Assembly (NCBI GenBank): GCA_038322235.1
Contig: JBBQFQ010000004.1
Span: 102,457-166,456, forward strand
Direction: 5' to 3'
Origin: SZAS-18 sp038322235
GTDB taxonomy: Bacteria > Verrucomicrobiota > Verrucomicrobiia > Chthoniobacterales > SZAS-18
Length of the DNA stretch: 64,000 nt
In this document: piece by piece, positions 52,601-59,829 of the stretch
Numbering within the stretch: the first letter of the stretch is position 1
Layout of the letters: every line of letters begins with the position of its first letter
The notes under the pieces: model-generated
What the model was told of the DNA's origin: nothing
Database searches by the model: none
Seen by the model: the letters and a program-made list of their open reading frames with translations, nothing else
Translations under genes and position numbers: made by a program

Positions 52601-53577
52601 AAGTATTCCGTGGTCGCGACCGCGCTGGTGCCGCCGTTGAGGTAACCGCCGAAGGCCTGGAGGACGTTGTTCAAATCCACCGCCTGGAGCGCAGCCGCGC
52701 CGACGTTGAGCGGCGCCACCGTCGTCCAGACGTCCTGGACGGGATCGTAGGCCTCAACCTTGTCGTAATTCACGGAACTGGCGGCATTGGTGCCACCCGC
52801 GGCGTAGAGCGTGCCGTTGACCACCCGCACCGAAAGCGCCTGCCGGCTCGTGGGCATCGAGGTTTTGGTCGTCCAAGTGTTGCCGGCGATGTCATAAGCT
52901 TCGACCGTGGCGAGCGTCTGTCCGCTGACGGAATTGTAACCACCCACCGCATAGAGCACGCCGTTGATGACCCCGGCACCCAGACCGGAGCGGGCGGTGG
53001 GCATGGCGGCTTTGGAGGTCCAGGAATTCGCGACCGGATTGAAGACTTCCAGAGTGCCGACCGAGCCGCCAGGACCTTGGCCGCCGACGACATAGAGCAA
53101 CCCGTTGCTGACCCCGCCGCCGGCGCCCTGCCGCAGGGTGGGGGCCGAAGTCTTCCCCGTCCACGCATTCGCCACCGGGTCATAGGCGCGGACGTTGGAA
53201 ATGTAGAAGGAACTGTCGGTTCCGCCCGCGACGTAGAGCACCCCGCCGATGACGCCGAAGGCCGCGTTGGTTTGGAACCCGGGGAGCGACGACCGGGCCG
53301 ACCACGTATTGGTGCCGGGGTTGTAGGCGTCGACGGTCAGTCGATGGCTCCCGTTGTAGCCGCCGGCGACGTAGACGACGCCATTGATAACCCCGGCGGA
53401 CGAGCCCCAGCGGGGAGTGGTCATCGGCGCCACGGTGGTCCAGCCGCCCAAGTCGGAGGCGGCCCCCGGGAGCGCGAGGAGAAAGCAGGCGGTGGCGGCG
53501 AACAGCCCGCGCAGGGTTGGCGCCAGCGGACGCCCGCAGCCAGCCGGCATCGGCGCGCGGGGAGGCGAGGGATTCAT
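49669..53577 (-). CDS. Large exported Kelch/MBG repeat protein
   Basis: The 1302-residue protein has a signal peptide (GLFAATACFLLALPGAA). A six-blade Kelch block follows (GVINGVVYVAGGYNGSH, GGVSNGLLYVVGGQGPGG), then a fibronectin-III-like domain (TATLHGTVNPAGSAATVAFE). Four MBG domains of about 70 residues come next (TVTLGSLSQTYDGTPR). A second Kelch block nearly repeats the first, with a second FN3-like domain and a fifth MBG domain. The C-terminal region has DFDGDGIPNLLEYALGGDP and a verrucomicrobial ending (WRFFRVVVSP). It is a surface adhesin-like protein of unknown ligand. The start at 53575-53577 precedes the signal peptide. Confidence 0.9.
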   Translation of the reverse strand: MNPSPPRAPMPAGCGRPLAPTLRGLFAATACFLLALPGAASDLGGWTTVAPMTTPRWGSSAGVINGVVYVAGGYNGSHRLTVDAYNPGTNTWSARSSLPGFQTNAAFGVIGGVLYVAGGTDSSFYISNVRAYDPVANAWTGKTSAPTLRQGAGGGVSNGLLYVVGGQGPGGSVGTLEVFNPVANSWTSKAAMPTARSGLGAGVINGVLYAVGGYNSVSGQTLATVEAYDIAGNTWTTKTSMPTSRQALSVRVVNGTLYAAGGTNAASSVNYDKVEAYDPVQDVWTTVAPLNVGAAALQAVDLNNVLQAFGGYLNGGTSAVATTEYFTPPLATGVADGIADRTATLHGTVNPAGSAATVAFEYGPTTAYGSSTTLQPVSGSSSLPVAATLSGLTPGSLYHFRLLGTFNGVTIRGLDQAFTTLLTGTVTLGSLSQTYDGTPRAATATTTPPGLAVTFTYNGSATAPANAGSYTVVGTINDPGYAGSATDTLVIHPATATVTLGSLSQTYDGTPRSITATTVPPGLSVTFTYNGSAMPPTNAGSYAVAGMVNDANYSGSALDTLVVSPAAASVTLGGLSQTYNGTPRSVTATTMPPGLSVNLTYNGSATPPTNAGSYSVSGIISDPNYSGGASNTLIVSKAAGTVTLGSLSQTFDGTPKNATATTVPAGLSVDFTYNGSSTAPTSVGSYAVVGTINDLNYAGSASGTLMINSAGPFNFGTWTAVAPMTTPRWGSSAGVINGVLYVAGGYNGSHQITVDAYTPNTNTWSAKAALPGVQTNAASGVIGGILYLAGGTNSSTYIPNVRAYDPVANAWTARTSAPTLRQGAGGGVSNGLLYVIGGRGSAGPVGTLEVFDPVANSWAAKASMPTARSGLGAGVVNGVLFAVGGINSVGQVLATVEAYDIASNTWTTRAPMPTSRQAVAVAVVNGTLYAVGGTNAASSVNYDKVEAYDPAQDKWTNVAPKLSGGAAVQAVDLKGFLHAFGGYVNGGASALAATEFHTPPVSTLVADGLSADSATLHGSVHPAGSAATVAFEYGLTTAYGNSTALQPVSGSSTLPIAAALSGLAPGTIYHFRLTGSFDGVTLRSQDLTFLTRQLATVTLGGLSQTYDGTPKSATATTSPAGLAVTFTYNGSAGAPVSVGSYTVVGTINDATYAGSATGLLQIVGAYTAWRNFYFGASANDPAISGNLVDFDGDGIPNLLEYALGGDPTTPSSGILPAAGIIANHFQFQFTRPAPAAVNYVVQVSADLASWSDVATLSVNGSTWTGPATVLETGSGPTRTVTVQDPIVVPLTTWRFFRVVVSP

Positions 53578-53867
53578 CGGTTCAAGCGTTTCGGGCAGCG
53601 CGAAGAGGAGCTTGTTCGCTTTTCCGCGGGGAGCGGGTACAGGCATTTTCGTCGCCGCGACGGTTGCGAGCGTAGAGAGTCGCGGGCGGGAAGGGAAGAC
53701 TGAAGCGCTTGATGGTGGATGATGGGATGGTTGATCGAGGGAACGGCGAGGCGACGGGGGGCATCCCATGGAAGTTTTCGCTTCGTGCCCTCGCCCGCCG
53801 CCTCACCTCCCCACTCGCGCCGTTGGGACCGGGCGCCCAACGTCCCCGCAAACCCACCCACCACTCC

Positions 53868-53934
53868 ATGCAGACTTCTGCCGCTATCGAACACCGCCGC
53901 GCCATGAAGCACTTCGACCCGAACCACCCTTCAG
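53868..53934 (+). pseudogene. 5' remnant of a nitroreductase-family gene
   Basis: An ATG at 53868 opens with MQTSAAIEHRRAMKHFDPNHP, the standard beginning of nitroreductase-family flavoproteins (IEHRRAxKHFDP). After about 22 codons all similarity ends, and the sequence runs towards the 22-bp array. The remaining 170 or so codons are not found before amt. The gene has been cut off, apparently at the border of the composite repeat. Confidence 0.6.
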
Positions 53935-54078
53935 GAACTTGCGTCGTGTCGGTGCTCAGGCCTCTTCGTCGTTTGGGGTTGGTGAACCGGTTGACGGAGC
54001 GGTTTTCTGAGGGAGCGGAAGGGTGGCAGGGAATCGGATGGACATAAAGTAACCTTGCGCGCTTACATCGGCTCTGCC

Positions 54079-54738
54079 CCGCGAACGCTGGCGGGCTCTC
54101 CCGTGAACCTTGGCGGACTCCCCCGTGAACGTTGACGGACGCACCCGTGAACGTTGACGGACGCACCCGCGAATGTTGACGGCCTCGCCCGCGAACGTTG
54201 ACGGTCTCCCCCGTAAACGGTGACGGGCTCCCTCGCGAACGCTGGAGGGCTCCCCCGCGAACGTTGACGGTCTCCCCCGTAAACGGTGACGGGCTCCCCC
54301 GCGAACGCTGGAGGGCTCCCCCGCGAACGTTGACGGGCTTCCCCGCGAACGTTGACGGGCTCCCCCGTAAACGGTGACGGGCTCGCCCGCGAATGTTGAC
54401 GGCCTCGCCCGCGAACGTTGACGGCCCCGCCCGTGAACGTTGACGGTCGCCGCCGCGAACTTTGACGGCCTCCCCCGTGAACGTTGACCGCCCCGCCCGT
54501 GAACGTTGACGGTCGCCGCCGCGAACTTTGACGGCCTCCCCCGTGAACTTTGACGGCCTCCCCCGTGAACTTTGACGGCCTCCCCGGTGAACGTTGACGG
54601 GCTCCCCCGTAAACGGTGACGGGCTCCCCCGTAAACGGTGACGGGCTCCCCCGCGAACGTTGACGGTCTCCCCCGTAAACGATTGGGGGCACCCCCGTAA
54701 ACGAATCCGGCTTCTCCCGTGAGCGAATCCGGCCTCGC
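54079..54738. repeat. 22-bp tandem array, exactly 30 units (element copy D)
   Basis: Thirty consecutive 22-bp units run without a slip, each beginning CCG(T/C)(G/A)A and usually containing AACGTTGACGG or AAACGGTGACGG, followed by a C-rich end. There are at least six unit variants, several in local higher-order groups. Because 22 is not a multiple of three, all three frames are used in turn and no protein is implied. The array is oriented toward the conserved tail that follows. Confidence 0.9.
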
Positions 54739-54974
54739 CATCGAGATCGACCGCGCGCGTGACGCGTTGCACTTGCTGCCGGGGTCGCTTTTTCCCCATG
54801 GGCGGGGGTGCCGGTCCGGTGGGGTACGGCTTGGGGCACGGCTGAACTCCCGCTCGGCCCGCTTTCCTGGCGTCTACGCTACCGGAGGAGATGTGGGGCA
54901 ACCAGGAGCTTGCCCGTACCTTGTACCGTGCCGACGTCAGGCTCCGACCCCGCCTCAGAGCGCCTCGATCTCCC
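54739..54974. repeat. Conserved linker and tail of element copy D
   Basis: The linker (54739-54839) is homologous to that of copy B. The 81-bp tail at 54840-54920 is shared with copies A-C, although its terminal hairpin has one mismatch (GGGCAACC/GCTTGCCC). The element continues to 54974, where TCAGAGCGCCTCGATCTCCC is identical to 42185-42204. Those last 20 bases also encode the end of amt. Confidence 0.75.
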
Positions 54975-56517
54975 GCGGCGGGCGCGTTCCGCCGCCGCCA
55001 GTGAACGATCCATAGGAGGAACTCTCGCGGGACGCTCCGCCGTAGGACGTGGCGTGGTAGCCCTCTTCGCCGTGCTCGGAGATATCGAGCCCATTCATCT
55101 GCACCTCGTCATCCGCGCGCAGACCCATGATGGCCTTCAGCGTGTACGCGATGGCCGCAGTGGCCGCGACGGAAAGGAGGAGCGTGATGCCCATGGCCTT
55201 GAACTGCTCCAGCACGAGCCCCTTGCCCACCACCGCCTTCAAGTTCGTGGCGAGGTTCGGATTGACGTCGAGCGTGGCAAGCACGCCGGTCATGACGGCA
55301 CCGAGGGTGCCACCGACGGCGTGGACGCCGAAGGTGTCGAGGGCATCGTCGTAGCCGATGAGCCCCTTCAGATAATTACACGCGAGGAAGGGAATCACGC
55401 CGGCGAGCAGCCCGATGATGATCGCACCCGAAGGGTTGATGAAACCGCAGGCTGGGGTCACGACGACCAGCCCGGCCACCGCGCCGGAGCAAAACCCGAG
55501 GATGCTCGGTTTCCCCTTCACGGTCGCTTCCGCCACGGCCCAGACAAACGCCGCGACGGCAGCGGCGAGCGTGGTGGTCGTGAAGGCGTTGGCCGCGATC
55601 CCATCGGCCCCGACAGCCGAACCGGCGTTAAAGCCGTACCAGCCAACCCAAAGCATCCCGGTGCCCACCATGCAGAGCACCATGCTGTGGGGCGCCATGG
55701 GCGTCTTCCCAAAGCCGACCCGCGGACCGAGGATGAGGCAGAGCACGAGCGCGCTCCAACCGCTCGACATGTGCACCACGGTGCCACCAGCGAAGTCGAT
55801 CGCCTTGATTTTCGCGTCGGCATTCCAGACGCCGTTCATCAGGCCATCGATGCCCCAAACCATGTGCGCGAGCGGGAAGTACACGACGAACATCCAGACG
55901 GTGACAAACGCCATGACGGCCCAAAACTTCATCCGCTCGGCGACGGCCCCGATGATCAACGCGGGCGTGATGATCGCGAACATCATCTGAAACATCGCGA
56001 AGACATTTTGCGAGACCCAGTAGGAGTAGTCGGTATTTGGATTTCCATCGACTCCCTGGAAGAACGCGAAGGTGCTCACGCTCCCGAGGTACGGCGTGCC
56101 TTTCGCGAAAACGAGGCTGTAACCCACCGCCCACCAGAGGATCGTGACGAGCCCGGCGATGCCGAGACATTGACCAAGGACGGAGAGGACATTCTTCTGC
56201 CGAACGAGTCCGCCGTAGAACAGCGCCAGGCCCGGCAGCGTCATGAACAGGACGAGCGCCGCCGAGACCATCATCCACGCGTTATGCCCCGGCCCCGGTC
56301 CAGGGATCTTCGAAGTCATCTTGGCGTCGGTCGCATCGGCTCCCCGAGCGGCGTTCCCCATGTATGCCTCCAGATCGGCGATCCGCTGCTCCATCGTGGG
56401 CTCCGCCTTGGCTGGGGCGATTTCCGCCGGAGCGATGCCGGGCGCGAGGAGATTCACCGCGAGGAAGACGATGGCGAGGCGGATGGAAAACGTTTTCAAC
56501 GCGTTGAAGAGGGACAT
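54955..56517 (-). CDS. amt: Ammonium transporter (Amt family)
   Basis: The 520-residue protein has an N-terminal signal-like helix and linker (to about residue 75), then eleven membrane segments. Hallmarks are FYGGLVRQKNVLSVLGQCLG, WWAVGYSLVFAKG, the periplasmic vestibule, SGWSALVLCLILGPR, NAGSAVGADG and DTFGVHAVGGTLGAVMTGVL, including the pore histidines (VVHMSSG and FGVHAVGG). It imports ammonium across the inner membrane. No glnK lies next to it in the window. The last six codons (REIEAL) coincide with a sequence shared with the dispersed element, so the native C-terminus may have been replaced. Confidence 0.94.
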   Translation of the reverse strand: MSLFNALKTFSIRLAIVFLAVNLLAPGIAPAEIAPAKAEPTMEQRIADLEAYMGNAARGADATDAKMTSKIPGPGPGHNAWMMVSAALVLFMTLPGLALFYGGLVRQKNVLSVLGQCLGIAGLVTILWWAVGYSLVFAKGTPYLGSVSTFAFFQGVDGNPNTDYSYWVSQNVFAMFQMMFAIITPALIIGAVAERMKFWAVMAFVTVWMFVVYFPLAHMVWGIDGLMNGVWNADAKIKAIDFAGGTVVHMSSGWSALVLCLILGPRVGFGKTPMAPHSMVLCMVGTGMLWVGWYGFNAGSAVGADGIAANAFTTTTLAAAVAAFVWAVAEATVKGKPSILGFCSGAVAGLVVVTPACGFINPSGAIIIGLLAGVIPFLACNYLKGLIGYDDALDTFGVHAVGGTLGAVMTGVLATLDVNPNLATNLKAVVGKGLVLEQFKAMGITLLLSVAATAAIAYTLKAIMGLRADDEVQMNGLDISEHGEEGYHATSYGGASRESSSYGSFTGGGGTRPPREIEAL

Positions 56518-56764
56518 GGGGAGGGATTCGCCGGGCCCGGTTGCACGCGTCAGCGGTTCCCGGAAACGGCGCTTCCCTCGCGCTTAGCAAAGCGCGTGCC
56601 GCCGCCGCCGACGACGCCGCAATCCTCTACGCAGCCCAGAGCCGAGGGCGGCCCAACCGTTCATCCCGGCGATCCGACGGCCCCTCACGCTAAGCACTTT
56701 TTCGTCAGGCTGTTCAATTATCGCCAACGCAAACCGTCTGCGGCCTTCCCTCCATCTCCCCTCG

Positions 56765-58264
56765 TCAGCGGCTCAGGGCGACGGCGGGCTTCGACTTTGT
56801 CTGAAATAGATTCAGCGCCGGCTGCGGAAACACTCCGAGCAGAATGATGAGCGTCGTGAGGACCGTGATGACGATCCGGGTGACGCCGCCGAGCTCGATT
56901 TCGAACTCCTGGCCGGGAGCGACCGGCTGGAAATACATCGCGCGCACCACCTTGAAATAGTAGTAGAAGCCGCAGCCGACCGAGACGATGCCCACGACGA
57001 TCAGGAGCCACTCGCGAGCGGCCACCGCGCCGGCGAAGACAAAAAACTTCCCGAAAAAGCCGACGGTGAACGGAACGCCCGCCAAGGAAGCCATCGCAAC
57101 CAGGAGAGTCCCGGCGAGAAACGGCGAGCGCTTCGCCAGTCCGTTGAAATGAGCGATGTCGTCGCCGGGCGCGTGATTGGCCACGACGATGAGGATCGTG
57201 AACGACAGCAAGGTCATCAGGAGATAGCCCGCGAGATAAAAAGCGATCGTCTCCGCCGGCAGGATCGGACTCGTGGTCGAGCCCGCCTTGGGCAAAACGC
57301 TGGCGACCGTGATGAGGAGGTAGCCAGCGTGAGCGATGCTCGAATACGCGAGGAGCCGCTTGAAGTTCGTCTGGGGCAGGGCCGCGAGATTTCCGTAGGC
57401 GAGAGTGGCCGCCGCGCAGCCCACCAGCACGAGGCCGATCTTCCCCACCATGGCCGGGACCGCGAGGAAGACATCGAGCACGCGCAGGAGCACGATGAAT
57501 CCGGCGGCCTTGGAGCCGACGGAAAGGAAAGCCGTGATCGGCGTGGGAGCCCCCTGATAAACGTCGGCGACCCACAGTTGAAAGGGCACCGCGGCGATCT
57601 TGAAGCCAAGCGAGACCATGATCAGCACAAACGCGAAAAAGATCGCGGTATCCTGGCCCTTCAGGGCAGCCAGGGCGGGGCCGATCTTCGCGAGCGAGGT
57701 CTGGCCCGTCAGGCCGTAGGTCCAGGCGAGGCCATAGACGAGGAACCCAGTGCTGAGCGCACCGAGGATCAGGTATTTCACTCCCGCCTCCAGCGACGCG
57801 GAGTTCCTCCGGGTGTAGGTCACGAGCACGTAGAACGAGATCGTGACCAGCTCGAGCGAGACGAAGATCATCGCGAGATCGATCGAGGAGGCCATCCACA
57901 TGAGGCCGGCGCACGTGAACAACGGGAGGGCAAAGAATTCCGCCACGCCCGCTCCCTTCACCGACCCGCTGAGATAGCGCTCCAGGACGCCAACGTACTC
58001 CACGGACATGACGAGCACGACGATCGTCGCGACCAGTGCGAAGCGTTTGAAGAACATCGCCGCCGCGTCGATCGTGTAAAACTTCTGCCAGGGCTGGGGT
58101 GAGAGCGGGACCTCGATGAAACAAGTCAGCGCCAAGACCGCGACGAGACCGGCGACCGCCAGCCAGGCGAAGGTTCGTTTTTCGACGCGCGGGGCGAACG
58201 CCTCGGCCATGAGGATGAACAGGCCGAGCAGGACGACCGCGGCTTCGAGATAAATGGGACTCAT
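56765..58264 (-). CDS. nuoN: NADH-quinone oxidoreductase subunit N
   Basis: The 499-residue antiporter-like membrane subunit of complex I has about 14 helices. Family features are YLLMTLLSFTILIVV, the proton-channel segment IAAVPFQLWVADVYQGAPTPITAFLS (quoted only in part: VPFQLWVADVYQGAP), LLAYSSIAHAGYLL and GVPFTVGFFGKF. Lysines in the mid-membrane helices pump protons. It is the last gene of the nuo cluster shown, 25 bases after nuoM. Transcription probably ends in the spacer before amt. Confidence 0.95.
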   Translation of the reverse strand: MSPIYLEAAVVLLGLFILMAEAFAPRVEKRTFAWLAVAGLVAVLALTCFIEVPLSPQPWQKFYTIDAAAMFFKRFALVATIVVLVMSVEYVGVLERYLSGSVKGAGVAEFFALPLFTCAGLMWMASSIDLAMIFVSLELVTISFYVLVTYTRRNSASLEAGVKYLILGALSTGFLVYGLAWTYGLTGQTSLAKIGPALAALKGQDTAIFFAFVLIMVSLGFKIAAVPFQLWVADVYQGAPTPITAFLSVGSKAAGFIVLLRVLDVFLAVPAMVGKIGLVLVGCAAATLAYGNLAALPQTNFKRLLAYSSIAHAGYLLITVASVLPKAGSTTSPILPAETIAFYLAGYLLMTLLSFTILIVVANHAPGDDIAHFNGLAKRSPFLAGTLLVAMASLAGVPFTVGFFGKFFVFAGAVAAREWLLIVVGIVSVGCGFYYYFKVVRAMYFQPVAPGQEFEIELGGVTRIVITVLTTLIILLGVFPQPALNLFQTKSKPAVALSR

Positions 58265-58289
58265 GTCAGAAAAACCGGAGATGGACGAG

Positions 58290-59804
58290 TCAGCGTTGGG
58301 CGACCTTCGCTGCGACCGGCTGCACGCCGGGTTTGATCAGGTCGAGCAGCAGCTTGGGATAGAATCCCACGATGAGAAGGCCGGCGACGAGCAGCGCAAA
58401 CGCCCAGCGATTGCCCGGGGCGACGTCGAGCATCTCCCCCAAACCACTCCGCGTCGGACCGAAGAAGACCTTTCGGTAGGCGCGCAGCATATAAACCGCC
58501 GACATCACCACGCCCCACAGGCCGATGATGACGGTCCACTGAATGGGGGTGAAATGGAGCGGCGACGACACGTTGACGGAGTCGGCACCGAACGCCCCGA
58601 AAAACACGAGGGTCTCCGCGGCGAAGTTCGCGAAGCCGGGGAGCCCGATGCTGGCGAACAGCGCGAGCCCGAAGAACAGACAAAGGACCGGCATCGACCG
58701 GGCGAGGCCGCCCAGTTCGTCGAGATGGGTGGTCCCGAGCCGTTCGCGCAAATCACCCATGACCGCGAAGAGAGCCGCGACGGAAAGCCCGTGGGCGAAG
58801 AGGAGCAGCGCGGCGCCGGACTGGCCGATCACATTCACACTCGCGAGCCCGAGAAAAATGTAGCCCATGTGCATCACGCTCGAGTAGCCGAGCATCGTAT
58901 CGAGCTTCCTTTGCGAGATGGTGACCAGGCCGATGTAGAGGATGTTGCCGGCGAGGAGGAACAACAGCAACGAGCCGTACTTCTGCGCGCCATACGGCAG
59001 GAGCGGATACGCGACGCGAAGGAGGCCGAAGAGGCCGAACTTCTTCAACACCCCCGCGTGCAACATCGCCGCCGGGGTGGGCGCGGCGGCATACCCCTGC
59101 GGCGCCCACGTATGAAACGGGAACAACGAAATGAGAATGCCGAACCCAACGAGAAGCGTGAGGAAGATCGGGCCCTGCTTTTCGGTTGGGATGATTCCAC
59201 CGGTGCTTTCCTGGAGCAGGTACAGCTTGCGGAGATCGAACGTCCGCGCCTCGAGCGGGACCGCGAGATACAGCGCGATGAAGCCAAGCAGGAGGATGAA
59301 GCTGCCAAGCGCGAGATAGATCGTGATCTTCCAGGCCGCCGCGATCCGCTCGCCATGGCCCCAGATGCCGATGAGCAGAAAGGTCGGGATCAGCGCGAGT
59401 TCGTGAAACGCGTAGAAGAAAAATAGATCGAGCGAGATAAAGGCGCCGATGCATCCGGCCGAGATCAGCATCAGGCAGGCGTAGAATCCGCCCTCCCCCG
59501 TCTTCACCTGCGGCGAAAGCTGGATCGCGCAGAGCGTGACGATCGCGGCGAGCAGGACCATCATCAGGCCCAATCCGTCGACTCCAACGAGGAGCTTGAG
59601 ATCGAGCGCCGGCACGACGTCGATCGACGACAGATAGCGGAATTTCTCGCCGCCGGGCTGCACGCCCGGCATCAGCCCGAGGGCTAGGAGCAGGTTCGCC
59701 GCGGAAGCCGCCAGGCACGAACGCTTCGGCGCGAAATTCAGCATCGCGGCGAACGCTCCGGCGAGCGGGATCAGAATGAGCAGGTAAAGGACCGGGAAGG
59801 ACAT
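58290..59804 (-). CDS. nuoM: NADH-quinone oxidoreductase subunit M
   Basis: The 504-residue antiporter-like subunit has ISLDLFFFYAFHELALIPTF (conserved Glu in the proton path), FPFHTWAPQGYAAAPTPAAM, LGYSSVMHMGYIFLG and PGFANFAAETLVFFG. It forms the middle of the membrane arm of complex I. The gene starts 25 bases after the nuoL stop, and the order L-M-N is the usual one. Confidence 0.96.
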   Translation of the reverse strand: MSFPVLYLLILIPLAGAFAAMLNFAPKRSCLAASAANLLLALGLMPGVQPGGEKFRYLSSIDVVPALDLKLLVGVDGLGLMMVLLAAIVTLCAIQLSPQVKTGEGGFYACLMLISAGCIGAFISLDLFFFYAFHELALIPTFLLIGIWGHGERIAAAWKITIYLALGSFILLLGFIALYLAVPLEARTFDLRKLYLLQESTGGIIPTEKQGPIFLTLLVGFGILISLFPFHTWAPQGYAAAPTPAAMLHAGVLKKFGLFGLLRVAYPLLPYGAQKYGSLLLFLLAGNILYIGLVTISQRKLDTMLGYSSVMHMGYIFLGLASVNVIGQSGAALLLFAHGLSVAALFAVMGDLRERLGTTHLDELGGLARSMPVLCLFFGLALFASIGLPGFANFAAETLVFFGAFGADSVNVSSPLHFTPIQWTVIIGLWGVVMSAVYMLRAYRKVFFGPTRSGLGEMLDVAPGNRWAFALLVAGLLIVGFYPKLLLDLIKPGVQPVAAKVAQR

Positions 59805-59829
59805 CGGGAAGGAGAGTTGGCCGGTTCCG

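Noticed and set aside
54079..54738. CRISPR array
   Set aside because: The 22-bp units are contiguous, with no unique spacers between identical repeats, and no cas gene lies in the window.
53582..54901. Long open frames (up to 439 residues) of RGRPSTFTGEAVNV-type repeats across the 22-bp array
   Set aside because: Several overlapping frames are equally open because the unit lacks stop codons. The 22-bp period rotates the frame, and there is no credible start or ribosome site.
56518..56764. Sigma-54 promoter for amt
   Set aside because: I looked for GG-N10-GC spacing (TGGCAC-N5-TTGC) in the spacer and found no acceptable match.
54808..56847. 679-residue plus-strand frame
   Set aside because: It is antisense to amt and the upstream spacer; charged composition with no domain.
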